NCBI GenBank assembly: GCA_016758905.1
Contig: JAEPQZ010000018.1
Span: forward strand, 124,001-188,000
Direction of reading: 5' to 3'
Origin: Umbelopsis isabellina
Lineage: Eukaryota > Mucoromycota > Umbelopsidomycetes > Umbelopsidales > Umbelopsidaceae
DNA: 64,000 bases
Both the position numbers and the translations under genes were made by a program. Of this stretch, positions 34,127 through 45,783 are shown piece after piece. The notes beneath the pieces are model-generated. The model ran no database searches. It was not told the origin of the DNA and was given only the letters and a program-made list of their open reading frames with translations. Positions within the stretch are counted from its first letter, which is position 1. Every line of letters starts with the position of its first letter.

Positions 34127-36964
34127 TTGCATCTGAAGGATTACTAGGCTCATTATTTTTCGTTGAATTTCCAGTGACTCGCAGTGCGGTCTTGCTAACT
34201 TTCAAACACTCTACGTATTGATTGACAATGATAACCTGTAACCACTGCGACAATGGTGTTCAATTTCACATTAATAAAAAATGCCAGGCTTTATAAGCCA
34301 GTGTAGTCACTGTAGGTTTTGATGGCCAAGACCGAGATAGTGTTAGATAATATATGTAATTTATGAATAAGGCTCCAACCTAGAATCTGCGTAAGCTCCA
34401 TATATTCACCCTCTGTAGCTACCATGAACAGGTGAATCCGTTAATCATTTTTGGTTTCCCCCATACACCACCTCCATTCACCGATTTCAATCGCCTGATG
34501 CGATAAGCTCGGTGGGAACCAGCGATGAACTGGTATGTACCACCAAAGGCTTTTTCGAATCTCCCAATGGATTTACTAATTTGATCACTATCGCCGCGCA
34601 TAGTGTTTCCTTGAAAGGAAGCCACAACCAAAAGCAAATTGACGGATTAAACATTCCTGATCAATATCTTGTGATAGCTGATGCTCGAGAGCGGACAAGC
34701 ATAACAATCTTTGTAAAAATTGACTGGAATTAGATGCACGACGACCATATTTCCGATGACTATTTCCAGGAAGAAGAATGTTGTGGAAGTAATTTGTGTC
34801 TCTGTAAATACCGCGCTACCCTTTTTTGTTCGTCCAAGGCATTCGCCATTTACGTTACACAACTTTGCTTTTTTTGGTGATTTCAGTGCTTTTTGAAATG
34901 GTGCTGAACTACATGGTATACATATATAAGAATGTTGAGAGTTTGTTGGTTGCAGGAATAGTTGATGAAAAAGTGATCAATTGGTTGCGCAAGCCATCCT
35001 CAGTATGTTTATGCGAAAAGTCCCATGACTGAGCGGCCCCGCACAGGTCCTATGGCATAAAAGGTTATGTCCGGTTTTGGACGTTTGGCCCGAGTTTTCG
35101 GGCGGATTCAAAAATTGGACTATTAGCAACAACTATCAAGCGCAGGCTGGAGCTATGCTTGCTACAAAACCATTGGTGATAAGGTATTTAAAAAATTGCA
35201 CGGAATTCAAATAGCAACAAAGATTATTGTAAGTTTGCTTTTAGATTCTCTCAATGGAACCAAATAGTCGAAAAGTCAGAGACCAATGAAAATTTGGCAA
35301 TTGCTAAGATCTCAATCTCGAGAGGTCGAGACTGCAGCGGAAAAAACTGAGTAGAAGAACATGTAGGGGTGATACGAAGAAGGTTAAGGAACCAAGCATT
35401 ATTACACAATGGCGCATTCCTTCCCTGGTAGTGACCTTCGGTAAAATTCTGCTGTATCCATATATACTCGTTACCAATCGATGTTTTAAAAACTGGAAAA
35501 ATCAGGCCAGTTTTTTTATTTCCTTCCAGAAAAGGCAAGCTGGCTTGGCCGGCCTTCCGTTAAGCATCCATCTAGCCTGTGAGAGGCAGAACGACCAAGA
35601 ACATTAAGGCAGAACGGTAACATAAAAAAAATTAAAATGGGTTGGGACCGGATGCGGTGAGAGAAACTAAGCAAAAAAAATCAAGTACCTGAGACCCAAA
35701 AATCAAATAAATTGACATCTATACAAAATTTCTGTTTAACCGCGTTTTATTTCCAGTATTCATTAGCTTTTTGCAAAGAAACATAATAAAAAAAAAAGGT
35801 CTGGTTGTTGACAGCCTCAGTACAGGCAAACAAAACAAGACACAATACGTCAAAAAAGTGTTAAACTGGAAGATCTTGGGTAAATTTGTCGTGCGTTGAA
35901 ATTGCCAATGCCAATCATAAAAGAAGAAAAAAAAAAAAATCTTTGACATTCTCCGCCCAAGAAGGAGAAGTGTGTGATCAACTGGATGTGTGACAGGGAA
36001 GAATATTCTGGTCACAATCACACAATGCTATTGGTGCTGCTGTCCAATCTGCGGACATTTGTTTGTTGATCTTGTGTGGTATCGTCGGTTCTGGCTACAC
36101 ATGCCACAGCATAAGGTTTTGCACTGAGGCACGATATTGTTCTTCGATTAAATTTTTCGATCCCTTAGTGAGAAATTTTCTAATTTTGTTCATGGGTGAA
36201 AAGAACCAGCGCTTTGCGTCTGATGGAGAGCGTTGAAGGGTAAGAGATGGTCACACAATGTAAATGATACCTCGTGTATGCGCCGCTCACAAATTAGTGA
36301 GATTATGGGTAAAAAAGTGCCAATCATTTGCTTGCAAGTCTCAGCCCTTCTTTTGTTCTATGTGGTGCGGTGGCAGGCGGCACACACCAGCTGAGTATGT
36401 TAACCGGCTGAACGGCCCCACCAATGTTTTTTCTCTCGGTATCTTAAATACTATGAATTTGAAATAACAGCCAATGGGGAATTATATTACAGTATAATCA
36501 AAAAAGTTTGATAAGCTCAGTAACATATTTTTGTTATGCAAAACAACAGTGTATTAAGTCTAGTAAGTAGACGAAAACAGAACGAGTAAGATGTAAAACA
36601 AAAAAATTGTGTGTAGTGGGTAAGAAAATGTGCTTGAGTGTTGTAAAAATGTGTTGAATGTGTTGGTGGGGGTGTGTTTGGTTGAAAGGAAACTTAGAGG
36701 TCCAGAGGGAGAGGTCGGGTCCGGGTGGGGGTGGGGGGGGGGATATTTTAGAGGGTCAATTATGATGTTCAAACGACCATCTTAAGGTTGTCTTCAGAGA
36801 CAAAAGATGTGAAAACATGGAGAAAAAAGGAAAGCAAATAAAAAACGAAAGAAAATAGTAGTAGTAATATTAATCCTGTATAGATCCTGAATGCAATTTC
36901 AATTGTACAGCGCAAGTTTGGTGGGGATTTTTGTGTTGTTGTTGGGTTTGTTTTTTTTTTTTTA
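34127..36964. other. Gene-poor stretch with unassigned open frames
   Basis: At 34419-34862 both strands stay open for 60-75 codons at a time. The minus strand (34637-34419) reads like a folded domain (EKAFGGTYQFIAGSHRAYR) but has no start or neighbouring exon I can define. A further minus-strand frame lies at 35251-35538. I do not recognise either. The right end is 3' flank of the small unknown gene, with A/T runs and a poly-G tract near 36733. Confidence 0.35.
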
Positions 36965-37456
36965 CTAATTTTTTGGTGGTGGAGGAGAATCGGATAGTTT
37001 GAAGGGCGTTTTGACGATAAGAGATGATCTTTTGGTTGTACTCATGGGAGGAGCAATGATTTCGGTCAATGGTTGTGAGCTCTCCAATACAGTCGCATCA
37101 TTTATTGATATTTGTGCTTGTTGATTGGCGTTCAGTAATGATTGCACGTAATCTGATATAGGCGGTGAAATCAAAAACTCGCTATTTCCATCCAGATCAG
37201 GGCTCGTATCAGTGGTAGACTGCTCAGCTGGTGATGTAAGTCCATCCAGGGATCCCATCCAGCCGATGCCCGCTCCACTGTACATCAAACAAGAATCAGT
37301 ATACGATCATAAAATCACATGGAAATCCATGCAGCAATCAGATCCTCACCTTTCGGCCCATTCCTGGCCCATGCGTCGCATCAACATCTCTAATTTTTCC
37401 TTTTCCTTATCGAGAGCCTCCAATGACTTGTCATAGTCGTCAAGACTTTTCTCCAT
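36965..37456 (-). CDS. Hypothetical protein with N-terminal coiled coil
   Basis: Two exons: 37456-37350 and 37277-36965, with a 72-nt intron, giving 139 residues. An in-frame TGA sits directly before the ATG. Residues 2-35 are a charged helix likely to form a coiled coil (LDDYDKSLEALDKEKEKLEM). The remainder is disordered, rich in Ser, Thr and Pro, and ends in SDSPPPPKN. A CT-rich tract precedes the start and could be the leader, or the polypyrimidine tract of an intron if more exons lie upstream. It is encoded just downstream of the GATA factor on the same strand. No family recognised. Confidence 0.6.
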
Positions 37457-38043
37457 TCAAGTCAATTGAGGGGGGTGTGGTGTTTGGTTGAGGCGGGTGG
37501 GGGTGAGGGAAGAGGAAGATAGGCAAGAGGGAAGGCAAACACCTAAGAAAGCCAGCACAATAGTGAAAATAAGAAAACGGGCCAAAAAAGATAAAATTTA
37601 GAGGTAAGGGATAATGGGCGAAAGTTGTGAGCCTTATATATTAAGCGGTGGAAAATTTTCACGGTTTGTACTTTAATTAGAGCCACATCGAACAAGATCT
37701 GCCTAGAATTAGCACAGGCACAGTCAGGAACCAATAGGAACAACTTGGAATATTTGGGGAGCAAAATTTCATTAGTTTATTTTCAAAACCAGCAGGTCGG
37801 GTTTGCCAATGGAAACAGACAGAACGTTTTGAGAGCAAGCGCCATCATGAGATTTTGCAAAAGAATAATGGAAGAAATTTGGAAAAATACAAATGTATCG
37901 ATTTACAGATATCAAATAATAATGGGGAAAAATTCCACTTTAACACAGATTTAACATATTCAGAAAAAAAGGGTGAAAAAAATAATCATGAAAATATAAA
38001 AACATCAAAGAGAAAAAAAAATAAATTTTGTTGTTTGCTTCAG
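37457..38043. other. Intergenic between GATA factor and coiled-coil gene
   Basis: GATA-factor 3' flank and promoter or leader of the coiled-coil gene, including a strongly pyrimidine-rich minus strand at about 37470-37540. No other gene seen. Confidence 0.4.
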
Positions 38044-39009
38044 TTATTGCGAATTCTTCATGTCACTTTCGCTTTCAGGACTGTGCAAAAATCCTCGTAG
38101 GATAATACAGCGTCTTTCCAGCATAGATAAGAAACCATGCATTTGCTCACGATTCATGCGAGCAAGCAACAGTGCAAAACGAGAATCATCAATTTCGTCT
38201 TGTTGAGTCCATTGACGTTCAATTTTAACCTGAGGTGGTGCAAACGCTGGTGGCTGCTTTTGCTGTTGCTTAGCATACAAGCCACAGGCATTGCATACAG
38301 GTTCACCTTGATGATTCTTGCGCCATAATGGAGTTTGAGTCTGGTGGCATTCAGTACAGCCTTCTGACTGACTGACTGGTGAAGGTGAAGCGGAAGCAGA
38401 TTGGATCATTGGATAAGGGGATGATCGCACTGTGGTAGGCTTCTGCCGAATATGCAATGGTCGGTGAGACCCATATTGCTTATAGTAAAGCCCACACGCA
38501 TTACACAAGGTGTGTGCGCGATCAGGTGTGCGTCTCCACAGAGGCGTCTTGGTCACCTTGCAATTAAAACACTCCAATTGCCTAGGAGGTCGCTTGGCAG
38601 TAGGTACCTTCATGACATGCTGTTGAGGTTGCATAGCAGGTTGAATGGTAGTAATTTTAGGAGATTGGATAGGAGTGGATGTTGCAGTGGTGCAAACATC
38701 ACTGGAAGAAGATGAGATATGAGGAGGAGCCAACAAGGTGAAATCCATGTTCTCAAACGGAGAGAACGTATCCATGGTCAATAAAGACGGGTCATCTTGC
38801 AAAAGACTGCTGGGTGGTGAACCCATGCTGGAGTCTGAAGCAGATGATGGAGAAGATAGGAAATCATCACTTGAAGGTGAGGATAACAATGGAGTGTCAG
38901 CAAATAAATTTGCGATGTTGTTTGGAAGGACATCCAGGTCGATACCAAACGGATCGACCGGGGCAAAGAACTCGGGTGAGTTCGAAGTGGCTTGCATGGT
39001 TTCAATCAT
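38044..39009 (-). CDS. GATA-type transcription factor with two zinc fingers
   Basis: Single exon, 321 residues. The N-terminal half is acidic and very Ser-rich, a likely activation region. Finger 1 starts [14 protein letters not shown] and ends [12 protein letters not shown]; finger 2 starts [14 protein letters not shown] and ends [10 protein letters not shown]. Each has the Cys4 pattern and the TPLWR DNA-contact core. Finger 1 is followed by a basic stretch ([10 protein letters not shown]) that would grip the DNA backbone. The linker of about 35 residues is rich in Ser and Pro and lacks the Cys-rich motif of iron-sensing Fep1/Sre-type two-finger factors. A nitrogen, light or development role is therefore as likely as iron control. 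A helical C-terminal segment ([18 protein letters not shown]) may mediate dimerisation. Confidence 0.92.
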   Translation of the reverse strand: MIETMQATSNSPEFFAPVDPFGIDLDVLPNNIANLFADTPLLSSPSSDDFLSSPSSASDSSMGSPPSSLLQDDPSLLTMDTFSPFENMDFTLLAPPHISSSSSDVCTTATSTPIQSPKITTIQPAMQPQQHVMKVPTAKRPPRQLECFNCKVTKTPLWRRTPDRAHTLCNACGLYYKQYGSHRPLHIRQKPTTVRSSPYPMIQSASASPSPVSQSEGCTECHQTQTPLWRKNHQGEPVCNACGLYAKQQQKQPPAFAPPQVKIERQWTQQDEIDDSRFALLLARMNREQMHGFLSMLERRCIILRGFLHSPESESDMKNSQ

Positions 39010-40029
39010 ATGATTTCAATATAGATAATAGGTTCAGGTACTTGAATTTAAGTTGTGAGCGGGGGCTATGGATCAATCGACGTCGTTTCCTACGTGGTTT
39101 CCGTTTGACATGTAATAGTAAGCCATTTTGTTCTGTTCTTTTTCTTTTTTTTTCTTCTTTTTTTTTTAAAGAAAACTCTTTTTAAAATTCTTTCTTTCTT
39201 TTATCGTTTGGATGATGCGGGAAGTAGTTAGAAGGCCATTTTTAAATTGCAAATATCTTGAAGCAAATTTAAAAACGGAAGACCAACAGTGAAAATATAA
39301 AGAAGTGAGAAGAAGAAGAAGAAAACTCGCGGGACACGGTTTATTGATATTATATATACTTTAGCGTCTTTCCAATAAAAATTTTGATGTTTACAACCGC
39401 GATGATTGGCTAGATTAAGTGCCGTCATCTAACTGCCCACGAATCTGGCTCCGGCTTTCACGAGTTGGGTCGAACTCAGCTCACGCGCTATAACAACAAC
39501 CCCGAGAGCAAACATAGCCACCACCTACAAAGCCTGCTTGTGCTATTCTTCCGACCAACACCATGTACATAAAGCATATACAACCGTACAAAATCAAGCA
39601 TTGAAGAGAGTGGTATAAAATCAAGCATTGAACAATTTAAAAAAAACACCAATTCATTGACCAAATATTTAAACGTAGGATTTAATACTCCCGTGCCTTA
39701 CAAATTACCACATCTTCAGCTATGGAAGAAACATGTGCAACTTATCGCAGTTATCTAAAAAGGGTAGTTGGAGTTGTCATCCATCATGTTTAATTGACAG
39801 GCATAAGTAATCCCCCATCAATATGACTATGACTTTACTAGTGATATCGTCATATCGATGTGCGATGTATTTTTTCCGTAGCTGTTGTTGTTGTTGTTGT
39901 TGTTGTTGTTGCTGATCTTGAAGATATACTTGAGCCGGAGCCTAAGTAAGCTCCAATTGAGTGAAGATTTGTCGTAAAATGAGTAATCAAGTGGGCATTT
40001 ATTGAGTTTGAGATTAAATATTTTTTTTT
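39010..40029. other. Intergenic, GATA-factor promoter
   Basis: Holds a pyrimidine-rich tract near 39140-39200 and a TTG microsatellite. No gene supported. Confidence 0.4.
39881..39913. repeat. GTT/TTG trinucleotide microsatellite
   Basis: About ten uninterrupted GTT units in intergenic DNA between the GATA-factor promoter and the 3' end of the PH gene. Confidence 0.85.
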
Positions 40030-41824
40030 TTATGAGCCAACGCCCTGCGCTGGTTTGGTGTTACTGCTTGGCTGACCTCCAAGTGCACCGCCAGCTCCTC
40101 CAACACCACCAGCTCCACTAATCCCGCTAGCATTATCTACCACCGGTCGCTCGGGTTGGTGTTGACCCTTTTTTGCGCGTCGTACAGCAACGTTAAGCGT
40201 GTCAAGCCATCGCTCCATAGTCTCCATGTTATCGGCACACAATATAAAATTACGCTTGACTGTGACTACTTTGAAAACATGTCTCTTGTGCTTGCTCATA
40301 GGATCAATTTCAAGTGAATCCAATACATCGGTTAAAGGAAGGATACGATGAGGCGCGTATTCCTAATAGTAAGAGCATTAGTTACACCACATTCTGTTGC
40401 TGGTGTCATTATTTGATAAGTGTGTAAACGTCCTTTACCTTCTCGTTCTCGTAGTAGGCAAGAGTTTCACTCCTTAGCACAAACCATCGCTTTCTCCAGC
40501 TCTGCCGGCAAGATATAGTTAGTGGGGGGGGGGGACGGCGTTACACATCATAGTCACATCACATCACATCAAAACTGTGTGATTTCAAGGACATACCTTA
40601 TTGCGTCCAAGCTTTAGCAAATAGCCCTCAAAAATAACACGATTCCTATCGCCTTCTTTCTCCACCGCCGCCACCGTGGAATTGGTACTTTCATCATATC
40701 GATAATCTTCATCCTCTGAGCTCATTGCATCCTCTCCTAGGTGCATGCGAGCAGCCTGTTCATTAATTGGTGATAGAGGTGACCCTACACTGGCGTTAGT
40801 GGAAATAGACGTTGAAAGATGATCTTGGGCAGGTATGCGGCGCCCGGGTATATCCAAAGGTGGTATGCGCGTTCGGGGGGAGGTAACGGTGTCTGATGAT
40901 GCCAGTACGCTTGAAATGGAATGCTGAGATTCTCTTCTGGCGCTGTGAAGGGGCGAATATGCTTTGGGGCTGGTACTACTAGAATAAGATGACACAAGTT
41001 CCTTGGCAACCTCTTCATCCCGATTCAGACTGCTGTTACTGTCATCGTGATCCAGCATCTTAAGCTCTTCTTTTGCAAATTGGAACGCTTTCATCCATTC
41101 GTTCAATGATTGCTCCGAACCTGCTTGTAGATAAAACGTACGCTTTGGCGTGACCACGCCGAATACCCATTTGTGCTTGTCTTTTAATTTAACCTCAGTG
41201 GTACTGTGTACATCATGCATATCAATAATTCGTAAAAGTCGGTACTCCTAGAATGAGTAGTAGTGCCAAACCAACCAGCATATACACGTTTAGTATGATA
41301 GAAGCAAACGATCGAGCGGGAGTTTTTTTTTTTTCGCTTCCTTTTACCTTGTCGTCCTTATAGACCGCCATTTTGGTTGCTCGTAGTACAAACCAGCGAC
41401 GCTTCCACGTCTATATGCAAGTTGTGCGGCAAGGCTTTAGTCAAAAGTCTAAACTTCCCGCATCAAGTGCAGATCCACATCACCCCACTTACCCGTCGTT
41501 TTTCACCCTTCTTGAGTAAATACCCGGATTTAATAACTTTTTCCAAATGTAACAAGTCGGCAGATTCGGCCGGTAAATTATCCTCGTCGTCTTCGAGATC
41601 ATCGGCGCTGGTATAGCCGCGCGCATTGGACAGGGTGTTGTGTAGTAGAATTTCATCATCATCGTCATCTTCTGATGACATGGCTTGTCGCGCCGGTTCA
41701 CTGGTCGGCTGGTGGAGAGTAATACTTAATTGTCGGGTTGGGGGTAGGGCCATTCACTTTTTTTTTTTACCAAACAAAACACCGCTGTACTTACCTTTAA
41801 AATGGATTGCGGCACCGAGGTCAT
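40030..41824 (-). CDS. Tandem PH-domain protein (Opy1-like)
   Basis: Six exons: 41824-41795, 41708-41493, 41410-41348, 41247-40597, 40501-40439, 40362-40030, giving 451 residues. PH domain 1 begins IKSGYLLKKGEKRRTWKRRW and continues to WMKAFQFAKEE. A Ser-rich, acidic linker of about 120 residues follows. PH domain 2 begins EGYLLKLGRNKSWRKRWFVL. Both have the basic beta-1/beta-2 loop that binds phosphoinositides, and the architecture resembles yeast Opy1, a PI(4,5)P2 sensor that affects PI4P 5-kinase. The C terminus is Gly-rich. The start is uncertain: the frame remains open upstream to 41965 without an ATG, and an unspliced alternative begins at 41753. The first intron (41794-41709) has excellent signals. 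Confidence 0.85.
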
Positions 41825-41985
41825 GCCAGACGATATTATAGCAGTACGGGTGGAATGATTAAGAGTAAGCAATCGACTGCCTAGGGATGGCAGGCAAATG
41901 AAGTGAGTGAATGTGTGAGCCCAGTCAAAGGATTGAAACGTGGTGTGATACCTTTTTTTTTCCCTTTAACGGTTTTATCACTCCG

Positions 41986-42276
41986 TCAAAATTTTCGGTT
42001 GTGGGGCGCAGGTGCATCATGATGTAGTATCACGTCGTATACATGATCAGCCCATGTCTTTAGCCATAAGAACCGCTGGCTCACATCATAGCTGCTCAAC
42101 AAACATTTGAAATTATGGCAGAACTACCTTGACAAACTGTACGCACCAGCATGGCCTTTTGGCGGGGTTACAGTCGCATTAACCGCAAATTGCTGAAACT
42201 GTCGATCATCCTTTTCAATTTGTTTGGACAGCGGGACGGCCCGAACTGAAGGGAGTTGATTTGCTTTCAATGAGTT
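41986..42276 (-). other. Possible small two-exon gene or exon pair
   Basis: Two adjacent minus-strand stretches read like protein but lack an ATG. The first starts after an AG at 42277, preceded by a 20-base T run on that strand, and includes VRAVPLSKQIEKDDRQFQQF. The second includes YDVSQRFLWLKTWADHVYD and stops at 41986. A short intron could join them. The plus strand is also partly open here, so this remains a candidate only. Confidence 0.25.
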
Positions 42277-42912
42277 CTATGACAGCGTTTGAAAAAAAAA
42301 AAAAAAAAAACGCTAATGGCAGCCTATCCTAAAGGAAGCGTTCACTGTTCATAAGTATATTAACGGTACAAATTAGTAGCTGAGTCGAAACATTTGATCT
42401 ACATCATATATCCATTCAACTAAAAAAAGAAGCTGGTGGCTATCCGAAAGTTGATTCTGTGATTGACTTTTGCCATATATTTTTTTGTTTCTCAACGTTG
42501 TTCGTTTCTCAAGTGCATATTGTGTCAGATAAGTAACATATACTCATATACCATGACCAGTCGCAATGACAACAGTATGACACAAAGCGTTTCCGGTTGC
42601 AATACATGTATAATCGATCTGATTTGCTATAGATTGTTGCTCCATGCTGCTAGTATCTATGTTCGCGCCTCCGTAGATATGAGTTCCAGCAATGTCTCAA
42701 ACTATTGCGTGATTGCGTGAAGTCTTGCGCATCCATCGCTTGGTTTCATAACATTTTATACGGTTCTGTTCTGTTCTGTTCTGTTCTCATTCAACATACC
42801 AGCATATTTATTGTTTCTTGGTGAATGCAAGAACTAAAAAGGCGCAATATGGATGTATCTTATATTAGTGAATCATATTATATGTAGTTGTCTAAAGCTA
42901 TCAAATAAACTT
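42277..42912. other. Intergenic, PPR gene 3' flank
   Basis: Includes an A20 run near 42291-42310 and the GTTCT repeat. Open frames on the plus strand are unremarkable. Confidence 0.4.
42763..42787. repeat. GTTCT pentanucleotide repeat, five copies
   Basis: Five perfect GTTCT units just downstream of the PPR gene. Confidence 0.85.
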
Positions 42913-45783
42913 CTATGATGCTTTTTGTACAGGATATTGTATGCTTTCAAGCACCATTGGGTACACTTTGAAAGGCTCGTGATTTTGACCATATGCCTCA
43001 AGCAGAACAGATTTGGTACCTCGAAACAATTGCTCCGCATACGTATCAGCATGGTCCCTAGGCCGTCGGTTGGATGTCATGGGCTGTTGCAAAAGCTGGT
43101 TCGCCTTTTTGCATGCATCATCAACCTTGCCCATCTTGATCAACGCGCATACATAACGGTTATAGTTATGAGCATCAAAAGCATAGTTGGATTCTTCTAA
43201 ATGCTGCCAGATGGATTCAACTTGATCAACCTCGGTGGTGTCCGCCAATGCATCGATCAAGACAGATAGAGCAAATTGGCTCTTGTTGCCAGACACAGCG
43301 TCTAGTTCACCGAAATCTTCAATGGCAGCCGGCGAGCCCCAGTGATCCCACAGTGACTTTACCATATCCAGATTACCCTCGGCTCGATATAGTTTCATGA
43401 GAGTCACATACATGACAGGGTTTATCTTGATGCCAACTTGGAACGCTTGACGAAACACGTCTTTGGCAGCCTCAAAGTCACCGCGTTCGATGTACCCATT
43501 GGCTAAAGGCATAAACAATTGTGGTAGCGGCGTGCTGTAGGGCTCGGGACGGTCAAAGTTCATATCAAAAAGATCCTCAACCACAGTGGGCAAACGACGC
43601 ATATAGCTGTTTGACAAACTTTCTGGAATGGCATTCGAAACCATAGCACCACGTTCTTGTTGAGCATCTTGGATGACCTTGTCTAAAATCACTCTGGCCG
43701 TGTCTAGCTCATCAGCCTGAACACATCCATCGACCAAAATGGCTAATGTAATTTGATTAGGCGTCACATTACTTTCGATCATCTGCTGCAGTGTTTTTCT
43801 TGCATTTTCGATATCGTTCATACGACAATAGGCTTGGATAAGGATGGACCAGCATACTGAATTTGGTTGAACATTTTGAGTCTTCATGTTATTGAAAACA
43901 CCTTCGACGCCACGTATGTTTCTGCGCGACGAGAACGCCGTCATGAGATGCGCATATGTATAGACGTCTGCCTTATGATATGCATCACCCAAACGCTTGT
44001 ATGTGTCGAGTACGCTTTCAAGATCGTTCTGTCGAATATAGGCTTGAAGCAGTGTATTGTAACTAACGAGATCAGGTGGGTATTGAGTCGATAGATCCTT
44101 GAAAGTTCGTTCGACGCTTTCGATATCACCAGCTTGACTATACAAATTCATCAGTGAGTTGTATGTCTGTCTGTTCGGTCGAATGTCCATTTGCATCATC
44201 CGTTCAATCAATTGTTCTCCACCAGTCACATCCCCAATTTGAGCATAAATAGAAAGAATATGAGAAAATGTCACAACGGAAGGTTTGACTCCAGACTCGA
44301 TCATGTAGTCAAGCACAGTTAGTGCTTGTCGGGTATCCTTCTTACGAGCATGAAAATGGAGCAAAGTATTATGCACCACAGTGTCCGGGTCAATCTTTTG
44401 TTTCTTCATCAATTGAATCACTTCCTTGGCAGCAGGGAGATCTTGTAACTGAACAAAACACTGCATCACGGCCGTGAAGATATGGACATTCGGCTTGATA
44501 TTGTATTTGTGAACCATATCAGAGTAAAACGTTTGAATGGGTTTTACATCTCCTTGCTTGGCATACATATGGATGAGAGTACCAAAAGTTTGTACGTCAG
44601 GGGCGATTCCAGCTTCCAACATAGTGTGATAAGTCCGAAGTGCACCATCCACATCGGCCGAGGGCTTTAGATGTGCATGAACATCAATTAGGGCATTGTA
44701 TGTAACCGTAGTGGGTATCATGCCTTCTACATTCATAGCATGGAACAATTCATCTGCCTTATCTACATTTCCAGCCCGTCCAATCTTATGCATCACAGCT
44801 GTCATGAGCTGCAAGTCGCGAGGGATGCCGCGCTTGATCATCAGGTCATGTATCTCTAATGCTTGCTCTGCTTTACCAGCTGCTGCAAACAACATGGCCA
44901 TGCCTTTGTAGAGTGATGGATGGACCACCGACTTTTCGTTTCCCACCTCCATACCAATCCGATTCCAAAACCATTTCCATGAGTCGTCCACCACTTGGTT
45001 CTGACTGGACGCATCGTGAAGAATTTGTAAAAACTGATGGGTGGTTTTCGTGTCGGCCAAAACACCTTTGTCAATCATCAAGTCGTAGACTTGTAAAGTC
45101 TTCTCCACCACAGCTGGTTTACCCAAAGTTTTCGTATTGGATTCATAGGATGATAGCAGGATGCGGAATGGTTTTTGGTCATCGTGAGCAACGATCAGCA
45201 GATTTTCCGCTTCGAGATCCTGGAAAACTTGCTCCATCTCGTATAGCCTTCCATTGAGACCGAGTACTCTCATCATTGATAGTTTCTCTCGTCTGCCAAC
45301 CGTATATCCCAGCGACATCATGTCCTCCACCAGGCTGAGGATAAACTCTATCCCATGTTGAAAATTGTTGCCGCTACTATGATTCTGAAAGTATGTTACT
45401 AATAGGCGGAAATTGTCCCTTGTCAAATGTTGTATCATGTCGCGCGACCGTAAGTCCGTGTACGACTCCCAAGCCTTCATCACATTGTTTTGGTTGAGAG
45501 ACCGTAACAGCGTCTCAATCAACGCATTGGCGGTGACAGCGTCCGATTGGTGAATGGCCGCTGATAAATACATATCGTGTTGGTCTGAATGGGCCATTTG
45601 TTCCTTCACAGAGGCGGTCTTGTAACGTGCCGTGATTCTCGACCCTAATCTGGGCATGACAGGTGGCATTATACCATGTGTAGCGGCTTTCTTAGCTATT
45701 TGTCGACACGGTGGTCGAACTAGAAATCCTAGCATACGATATGCCGTAATTGCATTGGTATGCTCTGCAGTAGCCTTAAGCAT
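42913..45783 (-). CDS. Pentatricopeptide repeat (PPR) protein, probably mitochondrial
   Basis: Single exon, 956 residues. The first 60 residues are rich in Arg, Lys and Ala with almost no acidic residues, a likely mitochondrial presequence. From about residue 90 to 900 the protein consists of helical 35-residue repeats. Well-formed PPR units are visible, for example VTYNALIDVHAH, VQTFGTLIHMYAKQGDV, VVTFSHILSIYAQIGDV, RQTYNSLMNLYSQAGDI and SVCWSILIQAYCRMNDI; at least a dozen can be counted. PPR proteins bind single-stranded organelle RNA in a sequence-specific way and act in mRNA stability, processing or translation. The long unbroken array of pure P-type motifs fits a mitochondrial RNA factor. 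The target cannot be read here. Confidence 0.92.
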   Translation of the reverse strand: MLKATAEHTNAITAYRMLGFLVRPPCRQIAKKAATHGIMPPVMPRLGSRITARYKTASVKEQMAHSDQHDMYLSAAIHQSDAVTANALIETLLRSLNQNNVMKAWESYTDLRSRDMIQHLTRDNFRLLVTYFQNHSSGNNFQHGIEFILSLVEDMMSLGYTVGRREKLSMMRVLGLNGRLYEMEQVFQDLEAENLLIVAHDDQKPFRILLSSYESNTKTLGKPAVVEKTLQVYDLMIDKGVLADTKTTHQFLQILHDASSQNQVVDDSWKWFWNRIGMEVGNEKSVVHPSLYKGMAMLFAAAGKAEQALEIHDLMIKRGIPRDLQLMTAVMHKIGRAGNVDKADELFHAMNVEGMIPTTVTYNALIDVHAHLKPSADVDGALRTYHTMLEAGIAPDVQTFGTLIHMYAKQGDVKPIQTFYSDMVHKYNIKPNVHIFTAVMQCFVQLQDLPAAKEVIQLMKKQKIDPDTVVHNTLLHFHARKKDTRQALTVLDYMIESGVKPSVVTFSHILSIYAQIGDVTGGEQLIERMMQMDIRPNRQTYNSLMNLYSQAGDIESVERTFKDLSTQYPPDLVSYNTLLQAYIRQNDLESVLDTYKRLGDAYHKADVYTYAHLMTAFSSRRNIRGVEGVFNNMKTQNVQPNSVCWSILIQAYCRMNDIENARKTLQQMIESNVTPNQITLAILVDGCVQADELDTARVILDKVIQDAQQERGAMVSNAIPESLSNSYMRRLPTVVEDLFDMNFDRPEPYSTPLPQLFMPLANGYIERGDFEAAKDVFRQAFQVGIKINPVMYVTLMKLYRAEGNLDMVKSLWDHWGSPAAIEDFGELDAVSGNKSQFALSVLIDALADTTEVDQVESIWQHLEESNYAFDAHNYNRYVCALIKMGKVDDACKKANQLLQQPMTSNRRPRDHADTYAEQLFRGTKSVLLEAYGQNHEPFKVYPMVLESIQYPVQKAS

